Source: Allolobophora icterica (Eukaryota; Annelida; Clitellata; Crassiclitellata; Lumbricidae). Taken from it: DNA of 64,000 nt. Below are positions 23,201 through 33,654 of the stretch, piece by piece (positions within the stretch are counted from its first letter, which is position 1; each line of letters opens with the position of its first letter). The DNA is taken from assembly GCA_963556255.1 (NCBI GenBank), contig OY744605.1, forward strand, positions 37,533,608 to 37,597,607, written 5' to 3'. The notes below the pieces were generated by a model. It was not told where the DNA came from and did no database searches. It worked only from the letters and a program-made list of their open reading frames with translations. Made by a program: the position numbers and the translations under genes.

Positions 23201-23704
23201 AGAATTCTCACTGACTTGACCCAGAAATCGGTGCCTGCTAAGATACCCTGGCGAGTTGAACATCAAAATGCGCTAGATAAACTTACGCACGATTTGAATA
23301 ACGCTGTATGTTTGCAGACAATTGACTACGGCAGAGAGTTTGGTTTATCGACTGACGCTTCAGACAAAGCAGTCGGTTGCTGCTTATTCCAAATTCAAGA
23401 CGATGGAACAGAGCGGCCAATATGTTTCGCCAGTTCTAAATTAGATGCTACGCAAGCGCGTTGGTCCACTGTGGAACGCGAAGCGTATGCTGTAATCTTT
23501 GCGTTGAAGAAGTTTAGGAATTGGATTTTTATGTCAAGGACCACCCTCTATTCTGATCACAATCCCTTGACTTTCCTAACTGCTTCTACGCTCACAAGTG
23601 CTAAACTTGCGAGGTGGGCTCTGGCACTCCAGGACTTTGATATCGCTTTTAAATATCGTCCTGGGGCGCTGAATATTCCCGCTGATCTTTTGTCCAGACT
23701 ATGA
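20279..23704 (+). CDS. gag-pol: capsid, CCHC, protease, integrase relic, reverse transcriptase, RNase H
   Basis: The frame is open upstream of 20279 into the coiled coil, so the listed start is only the first start-like codon. Order: a capsid/SCAN-like gag region (residues ~10-200); a CCHC knuckle CFLCFSPDHRAKLC (~250); an aspartic protease motif LIDSGAEYN (~343); a stretch typical of the region just before an integrase zinc domain (RNKMAAEQAQC to LPKERIDKVI, ~523-582); then directly the GPY/F-type C-terminal integrase module (QWQGPAIIAQV to HANRIRKY, ~593-630); reverse transcriptase with FVDDMAV (~870-880); and RNase H (STDASDKAVG, YSDHNPL) to the end. No HHCC finger or DDE core exists between ~582 and ~593. 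The 1141-codon frame is otherwise unbroken. The element probably relies on integrase supplied in trans. Confidence 0.88.
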   Translation: MRHSVVGRMKTYSESLRGLLPRFPSDHAQIPGFFVHCERLFDSCAVPDDLRSRLLLTCLDNQARALTARLTQEELDNYGKLKTFLLKEFKVSAVSLRERFMNAKKAVDESYTTLASRLHNLLSYYLQDRKAMTFDEVTSLLIANKMKEMLPRGCLNFILSQEQQKWLGHKELAEAADTYVDTHPWESDYTKHSLGTGKTEARYAKAPAPPQTTAKQTDTWTDRPGGTQTNNRTDGRPTPDEIRKRGLCFLCFSPDHRAKLCSKNKQTKSKQVSACAVQPTVTRAQDRQADRQSETRQDGPPLIQEIEQHALPTNPDCIDVEETYVREYMKVYITGLPVTSSLIDSGAEYNCARAELIRPLNLPVVKQIEVKGLNGQSMIVDVVRLRLKGSQAGEDREGEVNCAPDVRIWAALIKDLNEPLIITPTTADLLRETALYSCHAASAPEIDQISEAQAVARTETSEEEERGEEVEGLRTLIGEDYFTVAQADSGSVGEIGPEETDNEELFFNPEIPPPPKEDTIVGRNKMAAEQAQCSTLAPFLAHGKIGAKSFFTEDNLPFHKDKIAGHSVKQLCLPKERIDKVIIQSPEAQGAKKEGQWQGPAIIAQVKSPYTYIVEIGGKSRLLHANRIRKYNERIQQALINNCSILFEKDEDFGHVEAVGSFVTSQTRPSAQVDPIAVAHLTVPERKQLFSLLDRFPDVFSDKPGFCPVLEHTITVSAEFRPKSLRAYKVPELLKPEMEKQIRELLALGIITPSHSEMASPVVCVVKKGGQGGLRLAIDYRYVNKFSAGDAYPTPDIQEVLQKVGSANFISCFDARQGYYQIGLHKDSRWLSAFVCDAGLFEFVRMPFGLKSASNSFIRCMSKILHPIRDFTETFVDDMAVHSMTWPDHMKHLEKYLMTIQQSGLTLNIKKSSFARRQTTFVGHLIGSGSIEPDPMKIAGLGKIPQPESKKDIRRLIGFFSYFRNFIPNLAETARILTDLTQKSVPAKIPWRVEHQNALDKLTHDLNNAVCLQTIDYGREFGLSTDASDKAVGCCLFQIQDDGTERPICFASSKLDATQARWSTVEREAYAVIFALKKFRNWIFMSRTTLYSDHNPLTFLTASTLTSAKLARWALALQDFDIAFKYRPGALNIPADLLSRL

Positions 23705-23894
23705 TTGAGGAAGAAGGCGGACTACCATGTAAGGCACCGCGACAACTGTAAATATATTTCTAACTGTGCTGATATTTTGTATTTTCATGGGAACGACGAG
23801 GACATGGTCTGGAGGAAATCGGCGGAGGGAACGACATCATTCTCAGCCGGGAGGCGAACCAATGACTGGCTTTGTCCTCCCCCGGGAAGGGAGG

Positions 23895-24623
23895 TGTCGC
23901 GTGAGGAGATCGACAACAACGACGAGATGGCATCATCATTATGATGTAAGCGTCGTTGCCGGTCGAGATAGGATGATGACGGACGAAAAGCCAGTCTCCA
24001 CTGGGTCAACAATGAAGGCAGCTAGGCCCAGGTGCAATCGGACACCACACAGCCAAGGTGTAATAGGACACCTCGCGGCTATGGTGTAACCAGACACCGC
24101 CCGCGCTGCAGGCGAGCGACGACCCGCGTATCGAGGAGCAATCTGACACTAATTGACGATAGCTTGACGTGGGGAGGGGGGGCTGACTGACGCACGCTGG
24201 AGTTCCTACTTAACAGAAGGGAACGGAGAACACGGGACTTGTACTGCTGACGCGAGCGACGCGTGAACATCGGTCGAGCGATCAACATCGAGAGGACGAC
24301 CAGCGCCAGGCGGCAGAGTATAGTCCGTCAGATTCAGAGACTGACGCGAAAGAACGATCTGGAGTTAGGCTGTACGAAGCAACATTTGAGATAGTCCGAT
24401 TTAATAACTAAACGCTTTGATACTACGTGGAAGTTCCCGTAGAGTTAGTGTATATATATTTGTTTCTTTAATTAAATTCATTTATTAATTAAACAAAGTT
24501 CGTCGTGAATCTTCTATAGAAAAGTTAGGCACGTTAAATAAAAGTGCAAGTAAAAGAACAAGCAATCGAGGGTCGACATCAACACTCGGCAAACACACGA
24601 CAGGGCGACCTCCGATTGCGACA
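23895..24623 (+). repeat. Right LTR
   Basis: 729 bp, same ends as the left LTR and nearly identical. The two differences I noticed are A/G in the CTTTAATACT word (left) against CTTTGATACT, and T/C in CGACCTTCG (left) against CGACCTCCG. Confidence 0.95.
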
Positions 24624-24628
24624 ACCTG

Positions 24629-24823
24629 ACCGACGTCTCTTTGAGCGTAGACTCGGATCCGACCTGGGCTGATGAACCAAAGTCCTCCGTGCCCACCTTC
24701 ACGTGGTGCGGACCGTTAATACGCTTCCATGAGAAGGGGAACGAACGGGCACGGCAGGCAAAACCAGGGGAAGGCAATGGCAAACCACCCCTGTTAACAT
24801 GCCAAGAAAATCGTCATGAGACA
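24629..24823. other. Possible non-LTR retrotransposon 3' remnant
   Basis: The segment GGCAATGGCAAACCACCCC followed by TGCCAAGAAAATC resembles conserved 3' words of RTE-type elements and SINEs derived from them. It is the DNA the LTR element landed in. There is no open frame to support it. Confidence 0.3.
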
Positions 24824-24835
24824 CAGCAAACCAAG

Positions 24836-26537
24836 GTGCGACCGTACGTACGGTACGTACGTTATTTTTTTCTATAACGTACGTACGGTACGCGTACGTT
24901 ATTATGCCGTACGTTACCGTACGTTCACATCTGTTCATGACTAAAATAAAATACATAACATTGTGCACAAGAAAAGTCAATAACAATTGGTGATTGACGG
25001 TCGTAAACAATTTTAACCGTTACATCAGTCATCTGTGGCTGTTCAATGCACTCTACTTTCAAACTTTTAAATTCCAAATTGTTAATATTCTATCTAATGT
25101 ATAGGCCCCTAGTGTGAAGAATATTAAGATTTTACGGCACACTTTATTGGATGGTCAGTGCCAGAGGTCATTTTATTGGTAGGGGAGAGGGGGGCAAAAC
25201 GCCCCCTTTAACGGTTTTTCCCAATTTACAAAGTGAGTAATAGCATTTTAAGCATGAAATAATTGTAGGGTCTAGTACTGAATGTCCCAAATAAAGTACA
25301 ATTGAGTTCGATAAAATTCCAAAAAGGATGACTTAGAAAATAATTAAATACAAAGTGCTTCAAAGGGGGCGTTTTGCCCCGCACCTGGGGCAAAACGCCC
25401 CCAGGGGGCGTTTTGCCCCATTAGCATTTTCTAATGCAATTTAACCTTAAATTAGTGGTATTCGCCTTTAGCGCGCAAAAACAGTTGCCTGGGTGTTAGA
25501 CAATGCCACAGACACAGGCGTAATTTGTGGGGGTACGAGGAGTAGCCGTACCCCCACTTTTTGGACTGGGGTACCGTAGCCCCCACTTCTTGAACAATGC
25601 CAATCCATATTTTACTATTGTGCCTTCTCAGAGATTGCAGTCTTCACCTTGCATCGTGTATGTAAGAAATTGGTACCACCACTTTTTAGACCAAAGTTAC
25701 GCCCATGGCCGCAAGAATCATGACACCATCGCGACAACTTTACATACTTCTACCACACGATCAAATGGTCATCCCCTTCATGGTATTTGAACTCAGTTCC
25801 CACAGGTGATTTCTGGCGACATCTTGCACTATATAAAGAGCTAAATAACTTAATGCTACTGCGGGGCAAAACGCCCCGACTGTGGGGCAAAACGCCCCCT
25901 CTATGGGGCGTTTTGCCCCGCTTGGTACTACCCTGTGAGATTGCCCATATCATGAAAAAATGTAACATAAAAGCCCCATTTACTTCGCATAATTATTCGA
26001 TATACCGTATACTTTGAAACTATATTTGAACTTTTGGCTTTGCTTAGCCTTTTGCACCCTCTAATGATAAGGAATTGGCAGCAAACCCTTACAAGGAAAC
26101 ATGACAAAACTCAATTTTTCGAAATAAAAATTAAGCAAACTAACAAAAATACAAAATGACTGACAATTATCTCAATAGGGTACAATTTATAGACCCCAGA
26201 ACAGTCAAACAGTCATTACCTAGCACAGGGGAGACAGGGTGGGGTGGGGGCGTTTTGCCCCCTCTCCCCTAATACTAAATTTCGGTACCGTTCGTAAATA
26301 ACTAGGCCTGCGTACGGGGAGACCAATAGGGCCTACGTTAGAGCTAAACTGATCATTTTTTACGTACGCGTACGGTACGCGTACCTTATAAGACTATAGT
26401 TATATCGAGGTTCTTTGTGAATGATCGGATAAATTGTGGCATTTTTAACGTACGCGTACGGTACGCGTACGTTATTTTTTTCGATAACGTTCGTACAGTA
26501 CGCGTACGTTATTCCGAGAGGTAACGTACGGTCGCAC
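24836..26537. mobile_element. Inverted-repeat element with CGTACG-rich ends (unclassified)
   Basis: The outer ends are GTGCGACCGTACG (24836) and its reverse complement ending at 26537. Each end continues into ~75 bp or more of self-complementary CGTACG/GGTACG words around a TTATTTTTTTC spacer. An 11-bp direct repeat CAGCAAACCAA lies just outside both ends (24824-24834, 26542-26552), offset by 1 and 4 bases, and may be an imperfect target duplication. No transposase is visible. A second inverted-repeat element sits inside (25182-26269). Confidence 0.5.
25182..26269. mobile_element. 1.1-kb inverted-repeat element, TA target site
   Basis: The left terminus GGGGAGAGGGGGGCAAAACG is matched by the reverse complement of the right terminus with one G fewer, and TA flanks both sides (25180-25181, 26270-26271). 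The palindromic word GGGGCAAAACGCCCC, part of each terminus, recurs in both orientations inside (about 25365-25420 and 25861-25921). A short GGCGTAATTT-family element lies nested at about 25512-25706. It has no coding capacity. Superfamily is uncertain, since a TA duplication fits several. Confidence 0.65.
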
Positions 26538-26552
26538 TATGCAGCAAACCAA

Positions 26553-28666
26553 TGTGTGTCGTGGCGATCGCTAGAGCTCCAGGAGTTGACAGCACAAGGT
26601 GACAATTTGATGAAAAGCAGGCGATCTAACATCATTAGATAGGGCCTATAGCTATAGCCGCTTATGTAATGGTAACGGTAGGCCTATACTTAACTAGACT
26701 TGATAGCACATCTTGAGGCTATAGGCTTACTGTGTACGCTCTTTGTGTTTCAGTATGTATGTTTTATGTATTTCGATCGTACTTGACGAATTTTTCTTCC
26801 CTTGGATCGCAGAACCATATGCCCTATTCCATTGTTAAAAAGGTAGTCTATAATAATTGCTTTGGAGAGGCAGGGGTTCAGCCGAGGAACCGCGACCATC
26901 TGACTCATCTGTTGAGCCTACACTATAATACTTCGTAAATGTTTATTGCATATTTTATGTTACCTAGATACTTCTTATAAGCGCTTACATTAAGTCTCCT
27001 TCGAAGCAAAAGGAGACAAGTCTTCGTCTTTAATGACAGCCATTAAGTGTCTATTGATGACATAAATCTTCGCAGAAGTGGATTGAGTCCAAGCGAATTC
27101 CTGTTACACGCAGAGGTTTATAGACTGTGCTCGCTCTGTGCTTAAAATTCCGCAAAAGAATTTAATTTCCGAAAGATTGCATGGGGTTTCAATAAAAAAG
27201 TAACGTTTTTATTGAATCCCTAATTTATTGGTTGACTAATGCAGGCCCTGAATTTGTTGACATGCGTGTGATCACGTGTCCATGGACAGTAATCAGTAGG
27301 GAAACTTGATGGACTTTGGGCCAGTTTCAATAAAGAGTGCAAATGCGCATCACAGGTGCAAATGCCCATCACAGGTGCATCATGAGCAGGAGCAGCGGCA
27401 TCAGGAGCAGCTGCACGAGGTCTTTTTCAATAATCACTCGTTGGCCAGCGTGTGTTTTAAGACACACACACATGTATACATGTATTGGTTGGTTGATTGA
27501 CTAATTGATTGATTGATTGATTAACAGTGCAAATGTCCATCACATGCTTCGTTCAGGAGCTTCAGGAGCTTCAGCAGCAGGAGCAGGAGGTCTTTTTCAA
27601 TAATCACTCGTTGGCCAGCGTGTGTTTTAAGACACACACACCTGTATACATGTATACATTCATGTATACTTACATACATGTATACTTACATACATGTATA
27701 CATACACGCAAACTGTGTGTGTGCAAACGTGACTTTCAGGTCAAGGTTAATGTTATCAGGTGTGTTTGGAATGAATGAATGAATGGTTGGGTGGATGGGT
27801 GGATTAGTGAATTATAGGATTAGTGGACGAATGGATGTTAGATTGCAGGATGGATGGTAGATTGGAGGGTGGTTGGTTGGGTGAATGGATGTATTGGATG
27901 GATGGGTGGGTGTGGGTTTCAGTCAGCTATTCCACCGCGGCCATTATGTCGACCAGTAACGGTTGCTTTAGCAGGCGTCATTTTCACAGAGTTTCCTCGT
28001 CAATAAATTCTGTGAAGTCTGAAATCCTTGAAGTCTGTTTTTCATTGGCGAGCCCTATAGAAAATGTTTACAGTAATAGCACTCATTTTAGAATGTCATA
28101 ACGTCCAAATGATGTCAAGCAAGCAAGCAAAAAACATCCAAATGATGTCTGTTTATGTCTACGATCTATCCGTCCGGCAAGATGTCTGCTTATGTAACGC
28201 GCTTTTCTATTGGTTGCAGTGGTAGAATAACCATAATTTATTTGGTTGTGCAATAGTCGCAATATTCCTGCAGTCTGCAATTTTGAGGCCAGACCATTGG
28301 GTCTACAGAGGAAAATGTAGGTCAGTTGAGGTCGTCGAAGCAATTAAAAATTCACTATTCGCTCCAATTAGGTCTCGTTCGGAAGAAACGGAAATGAACT
28401 CGTCAGTTTGACCTATCAGCCAATTTCGCTTAAGTCACTGGGTGGAATAAGGCAAGAAAGTAAGTAAGTAGGTAAGTAAGTAAATTGCAAGTCTTTGGAA
28501 TAAACTACAAAATAAATTATGAACAACTGTTTTTCGCGACAGACGTTAACGTATTTCAAAATGGAAAATGGAAAATCTTGGTAAAAGCGTGTTTTTACAT
28601 AATATATATTAGGTGGATATTATGGTGGATAAACTTATTGCACTCCGTGCCATTTTCCCATTGATT
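26553..28666. other. Intergenic or intronic DNA with simple repeats
   Basis: No gene recognised. Contents: a 37-bp match to 18202-18238 at 26783-26819; a 69-bp near-identical direct repeat at 27417-27485 and 27587-27655; TACATGTA-type palindromic repeats at 27640-27705; GAAT/GGAT tetranucleotides at 27768-27910; and AAGT repeats at 28457-28487. Confidence 0.5.
27417..27655. repeat. 170-bp tandem duplication
   Basis: Two copies of a 69-bp core, beginning AGGTCTTTTTCAATAATCAC and ending in ACACACAC and a GTATACATGTAT palindrome, are spaced 170 bp apart. Both read the same short peptide frame, which follows from the duplication and does not argue for a gene. Confidence 0.85.
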
Positions 28667-28955
28667 CATCCGGTCGTTGCATTTGCAGCTTACAGCTGTA
28701 TAGTTCAAACCAAAGATTTTAACAGGGAGGAAGATGGCGCACTTAAAGAAATTAGGCTTGCGCAGTGCGAATCAGGGCGCGCAAGTGCTTATGGTCTATT
28801 CACGGGACAAACAACGAGAACTTCCTATACCTGCCATGTTAAAACCCGTCAGTTAAGAGTCGTTTTATACGAAAAGTATCGTAATATCCAATTCATAAAA
28901 AAATTTTATTGGTAGTACTTTATTCCAACTTTAGATATTTTTGATGCTTGTCAAA
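28667..28955. repeat. Left arm of a ~21-kb-spaced inverted repeat
   Basis: About 250 bp matches, in reverse complement, 49670-49918. The best part runs from AGGGAGGAAGATGG through TGCTTATGGTCTAT and TTAAAACCCGTCAGTT to TAGTACTTTATTCCAACT. It starts about 220 bp before THAP exon 1. The pair may be the ends of a large P-type element since filled by insertions. No flanking target duplication was found. Confidence 0.7.
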
Positions 28956-29172
28956 TCAATCGCGTGGAATCGTGGTTTTGGATCATTTTAATAACACCTA
29001 CAAGCATCACCGCATGGCAGCCCACGTGGTTGGTAACAACTAAAAACGCATATTCAGGAGTTTCCATGTGCTTCTCCTGTGAGCCTCCAGAACTGGACTA
29101 TAAAGATTCCAGCAAAACCACATCTATTGCCAAGAATATCACGAATGCTGAAAAAATAGAAAGTTCGGTACC

Positions 29173-29264
29173 ATGCCGCACTTTTGTGCAGCCTTTAATT
29201 GTGGCAATGCAAGCGGAAAAAATCTTGGAAATTCGTTTTTCTGCTTCCCAAAAGAAGCTGAACG
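29173..29264 (+). CDS. THAP zinc-finger gene, exon 1
   Basis: ATG at 29173 opens MPHFCAAFNCGN and continues to NSFFCFPKEAE, the first half of a THAP domain: both first zinc ligands (Cys5, Cys10) and the FxxFP segment are present. The exon ends at a strong donor (GAACG|GTAAGC) in phase 2. Exon 2 at 40237 supplies the missing base and the second half of the finger. THAP domains are the DNA-binding heads of P-element transposases and of host THAP proteins. With P-type transposase remnants downstream, a P-element origin is likely. Confidence 0.85.
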
Positions 29265-29624
29265 GTAAGCGTACTGCATTATTAATACAGATTAATTCTT
29301 AACCAAAGTCTTAGCCACAATTTCAGTACACTACAATAAACTTGTTAATTAGATATAAAAAGCAAGGCCTTTGCTATTTAATATTATAATAATCCCCTAA
29401 ACAACGCCTGAGAACTGGCCATAGAAGTAAATATACCTCCGTCAAGTTGGATTGATATTCACATTCGGATATTGGATATTCGGTATGGAAAGCCGCAGGT
29501 CAAATACAAGTTTAAACATCTTCAAAAAATTCGCATTTCTACATAAAATGTTATATCAAACCCACCACCAATCAACAGTTATCCACTGTAGGCAATCAGA
29601 AATAATCGCAAACTGATTACTGCA

Positions 29625-31620
29625 TGTGGGTAAGTGGGTCAAATTTAGGCTTAAACACGGGGAAAAGCCATTTTCACACATTTTCTCACTGTAAGTGTCT
29701 CATGACATGTGCTTCTATGACTTTCACTATTCCTATCATGAGTTATCCACCTAGGAAACAAGAAAATAATTTCAAACTGATTTTACCATGTGGGTAAGTG
29801 GGTCAGATTTAGGCCTAAACACGAGGAAAAGCCATTTTCACACATTTTCTCACTGTAAGTGTCTCATAACATGTGCTTCTATGACTTTCACTATTCCTAT
29901 CATGAGTTATCCACCTAGGAAACCAGAAAATAATTTCAAACTGATTTTACCATGTGGGTAAGTGGGTCAGATTTAGCCCTAAACACGGGGAAAGCCATTT
30001 TCACACACTTTCTCGCTATAATTGTCTCATAGCATGTTCGACTTAGAACTTTTCTCTTCCTATCATGAGTTATCCACCTAGGGAACCAGAATATAATTTC
30101 AAACTGATTTTACCATGTGGGTAAGTGGGTCAGATTTAGGCCTAAACACGGGGAAAAGCCATTTTCACACATTTTCTCACTGTAAGTGTGGCATAACATG
30201 TGATTCTATGACTTTCACTATTCCTATCATGAGTTATCCACATAGGAAACCAGAAAATAATTTCAAACTGATTTTACAATGTGGGTAAGTGGGTCAGATT
30301 TAGCCCTAAACACGGGGAAAGCCATTTTCACACACTTTCTCGCTATAATTGTCTCATAGCATGTTCGACTTAAGAGTTTTTCTCTTCCTATCATGAGTTA
30401 TCCACCTAGGGAACCAGAATATAATTTCAAACTGATTTTACCATGTGGGTAAGTGGGTCAGATTTAGGCCTAAACACGGGGAAAAGCCATTTTCACACAT
30501 TTTCTCACTGTAAGTGTGGCATAACATGTGATTCTATGACTTTCACTATTCCTATCATGAGTTATCCGCATAGGAAACCAGAAAATAATTTCAAACTGAT
30601 TTTACCATGTGGGTAAGTGGGTCAGATTTAGCCCTAAACACGGGGAAAAGCCATTTTCACACATTTTCTCACTATAATTGTCTCATAGCATGGTTGACTT
30701 AGAACTTTTCTCTTCCTATCATGAGTTATCCACCTAGGGAACCAGAAAATAATTTCAAACTGATTTTACCATGTGGGTAAGTGGGTAAGATTTAGCCCTA
30801 AACACGGGGAAAGCCATTTTCACACACTTTCTCGCTATAATTGTCTCATAGCATGTTCGACTTAAGAGTTTTTCTCTTCCTATCATGAGTTATCCATCTA
30901 GGGAACCAGAAAATAATCTCAAACTGATTTTACCATGTGGGTAAGTTGGTCAGATTTAGGCCTAAACACGGGGAAAAGCTATTTTCACATTTTCTCACTG
31001 TAAGTGTCTCATAACATGTGCTTCTATGTGTTTCACTATTCCTATCATGAGTTATCCACCTAGGGAACCAGAAAATAATCTCAAGCTGATTTCACTATGT
31101 GGGTAAGTGGGTCAGATTTAGGCCTAAACACGGGGAAAGCCCTTGTCACATATTTTCTCACTATAAGTGTCTAATAACATGTGCTTCTATGTGTTTCACC
31201 ATTCGTATTATGAGTTATCCACCTAGGGAACCAGAAAATAATCTCAAGCTGATTTCACTATGTGGGTAAGTGGGTCAGATTTAGGCCTAAACACGGGGAA
31301 AGCCCTTGTCACATATTTTCTCACTATAAGCGTCTAATAACATGTGCTTCTATGTGTTTCACCATTCCTATTATGAGTTATCCACCTAGGGAACCAGAAA
31401 ATAATCTCAAGCTGATTTCACTATGTGGGTAAGTGGGTCAGATTTAGGCCTAAACACGGGGAAAGCCCTTTTCACATATTTTCTCACAATAAGTGTCTCA
31501 TAACATGTGCTTCTATGTGTTTCACTATTCCTATTATGAGTTATCCACCTAGGGAAACAGAAGAGATCTCTAGCTGATTTCATTATGTGGGTAAGTGGGT
31601 CATATAAGGGCCCAAATATG
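29625..31620. repeat. Left satellite array, ~12 units of ~164 bp
   Basis: Each unit carries TGTGGGTAAGTGGGTCA, AAACACGGGGAAA, TTTTCACACATTTTCTCAC and ATGAGTTATCCACCTAGG. Unit starts are spaced 163-164 bp. Noncoding. Confidence 0.95.
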
Positions 31621-31981
31621 AGGAATATGTTTTTGCATCAGTGAAGCTATTTAATTTACATTTTGAATATTTGCATTAGTTTCCTTTGGGATTTATTTTA
31701 TTGTTATATGCATTTAGAAACAGTTTTGTCTATACATTTCTGTTTTAGTATTTATGCATATGTGAATGTGTGAATTCATGGACGAATAGAGGTGCTCTCA
31801 AAAATGGTAACGATTTTTCTGATGGATATATGCATACATACTTACATATACGCACATAGATACAGACAATCATAGATTCAGGACTTGCCTTTTGATGTGC
31901 ATAAATGCATACTTACCCACAGTCATACCTATATGCAGGCATATATACATGCACATGCATGTTCATGTATGGATACATTGC

Positions 31982-33280
31982 AAGTTACATACATACATAC
32001 ACAGAAGCATATATTGAGATAAACATACAAATTCTGTTGTTTTCAGATATATTAATATATATCTCGTGTTCTCTCTGTTTATTCACCTTCTCATCGAACA
32101 GCAGTGTGAGAATAGCCACTTGAGTTGTTATGATTGTTTTAATTCTCATATAAGGTTAACTTTCCCATCTCTGTTATTTTGGGATTTGAAGTAGTCTTAA
32201 AGCACAATATTCCATCTCCGGACCAGTTCTTGGAAGTCTGCCAGTAGTATTAATTACACTATTTGGCTTGTTTAACTGTGTGATGAGAAGCAATTGTATT
32301 GAAGTGAAAGATGATAAGACACTTAGGTACAGCTGAGATCACAAAGCAGTTATTTTCCAGTGTTTCTATAGGTGAAGTTCTTGAGCTAAGGTCAGATCAT
32401 TCTGTACATTTGTTTCACAATTTCATGCAGCAATTGGGTCTCCTATACAATTTGAATTCAGCATTTTGGAGGATCTACTAACTTTGGTAAGCTTTACTTC
32501 TTCATTCATTCATGCATTACAAGTTTTGCAAAATATTAAAGAAATAACTATGAAATCAGTAAAGTACAGTAGTTGTCATATAATTCATTAATATTTTATT
32601 TTGCTAGATTTTGAAGTCAGTTAAATATTCATTTTGCAATATAACCATACTCAAAATCAATTCAGTTTAGAAGTGTTTTTAAAATGTTATTGTTTATAGA
32701 CCTAAACATATCCCTCCCAAAGTATATTTTCACAAGATATTTTAAATTGTTTATAGTATACATGCATAGCATGCACATTTAACTGCAAACATAGGCATTA
32801 AGTTATTAATTATTTTCACTGTCCATCTTTGGTAATTGTTATGCATAACTGGGATATGTAATTGACCGATCTGAGTAGTCTCCATATTCTGGTTGAAAGT
32901 GATTTTCTCCAATGGCTTCATTGCAAGCAAGAACCAAAGCAGCTTTTCTACATTACATTCAGCATGGTAATTTGCATCAGCAAATTCACTGCTTGGACTC
33001 TGGAGGTAGACCACAGGTAAGTGTAATTACATATCTGTATGTTGGTTGCATGGCTGAATGTTCTCTGAGAAGACTAGCCTCTCCTAAACACAGCATCTGC
33101 ATGCTAGTTTTCCATATGTTGAAATGTCCCTTCTCTGAAAATCCTGTTGGTCTAGTAACCTGTTGGTCTAGACACTCCCTTCCTCTTGCCTCTCACTCTC
33201 CCTCTCCTGCATTCTAAAACCCACTGGTGCTCTCCATTAGCTACATGTTATGAAAGCAATTGCTTCAAATATTCAAAAAT
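31982..33280. other. Single-copy core of the foldback element
   Basis: About 1.3 kb without inverted copies. It contains two exon-like blocks: 32359-32486, after TTATTTTCCAG and before GGTAAGC, open for about 40 codons but with a stop near its end; and 32912-33016, 35 codons from ATG to CCACAG|GTAAGT. Neither has a recognisable domain. The antisense 87-residue frame (32751-33014) also lacks one. This could be captured host sequence or remnants of a transposase gene. Confidence 0.45.
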
Positions 33281-33654
33281 GCAATGTATCCATACATGAA
33301 CATGCATGTGCATGTATATATGCCTGCATATAGGTATGACTGTGGGTAAGTATGCATTTATGCACATCAAAAGGCAAGTCCTGAATCTATGATTGTCTGT
33401 ATCTATGTGCGTATATGTAAGTATGTATGCATATATCCATCAGAAAAATCGTTACCATTTTTGAGAGCACCTCTATTCGTCCATGAATTCACACATTCAC
33501 ATATGCATAAATACTAAAACAGAAATGTATAGACAAAACTGTTTCTAAATGCATATAACCATAAAATAAATCCCAAAGGAAACTAATGCAAATATTCAAA
33601 ATGTAAATTAAATAGCTTCACTGATGCAAAAACATATTCCTCATATTTGGGCCC

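Larger units (their letters stand above)
18296..24628 (+). mobile_element. LTR retrotransposon, Ty3/Gypsy (Gmr1-like order), recent insertion
   Basis: Two 729-bp direct repeats (18301-19029 and 23895-24623) begin TG and end CA and are flanked by the 5-bp duplication ACCTG (18296-18300, 24624-24628). I see only two differences between the LTRs, so the insertion is young. The base pairs after the left LTR (TGGCGCAGTCGACAGGA) form a tRNA-type primer-binding site. A purine tract GGGAAGGGAGG precedes the right LTR. The internal region codes for gag, protease, partial integrase, reverse transcriptase and RNase H. Integrase pieces lie before reverse transcriptase, the order known for Gmr1-like elements, and the integrase catalytic core is missing. 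Confidence 0.93.

Noticed and set aside
28613..28915. 100-residue frame in the left inverted-repeat arm
   Set aside because: The matching right arm carries indels and stops in the same frame, so it is not conserved as protein.
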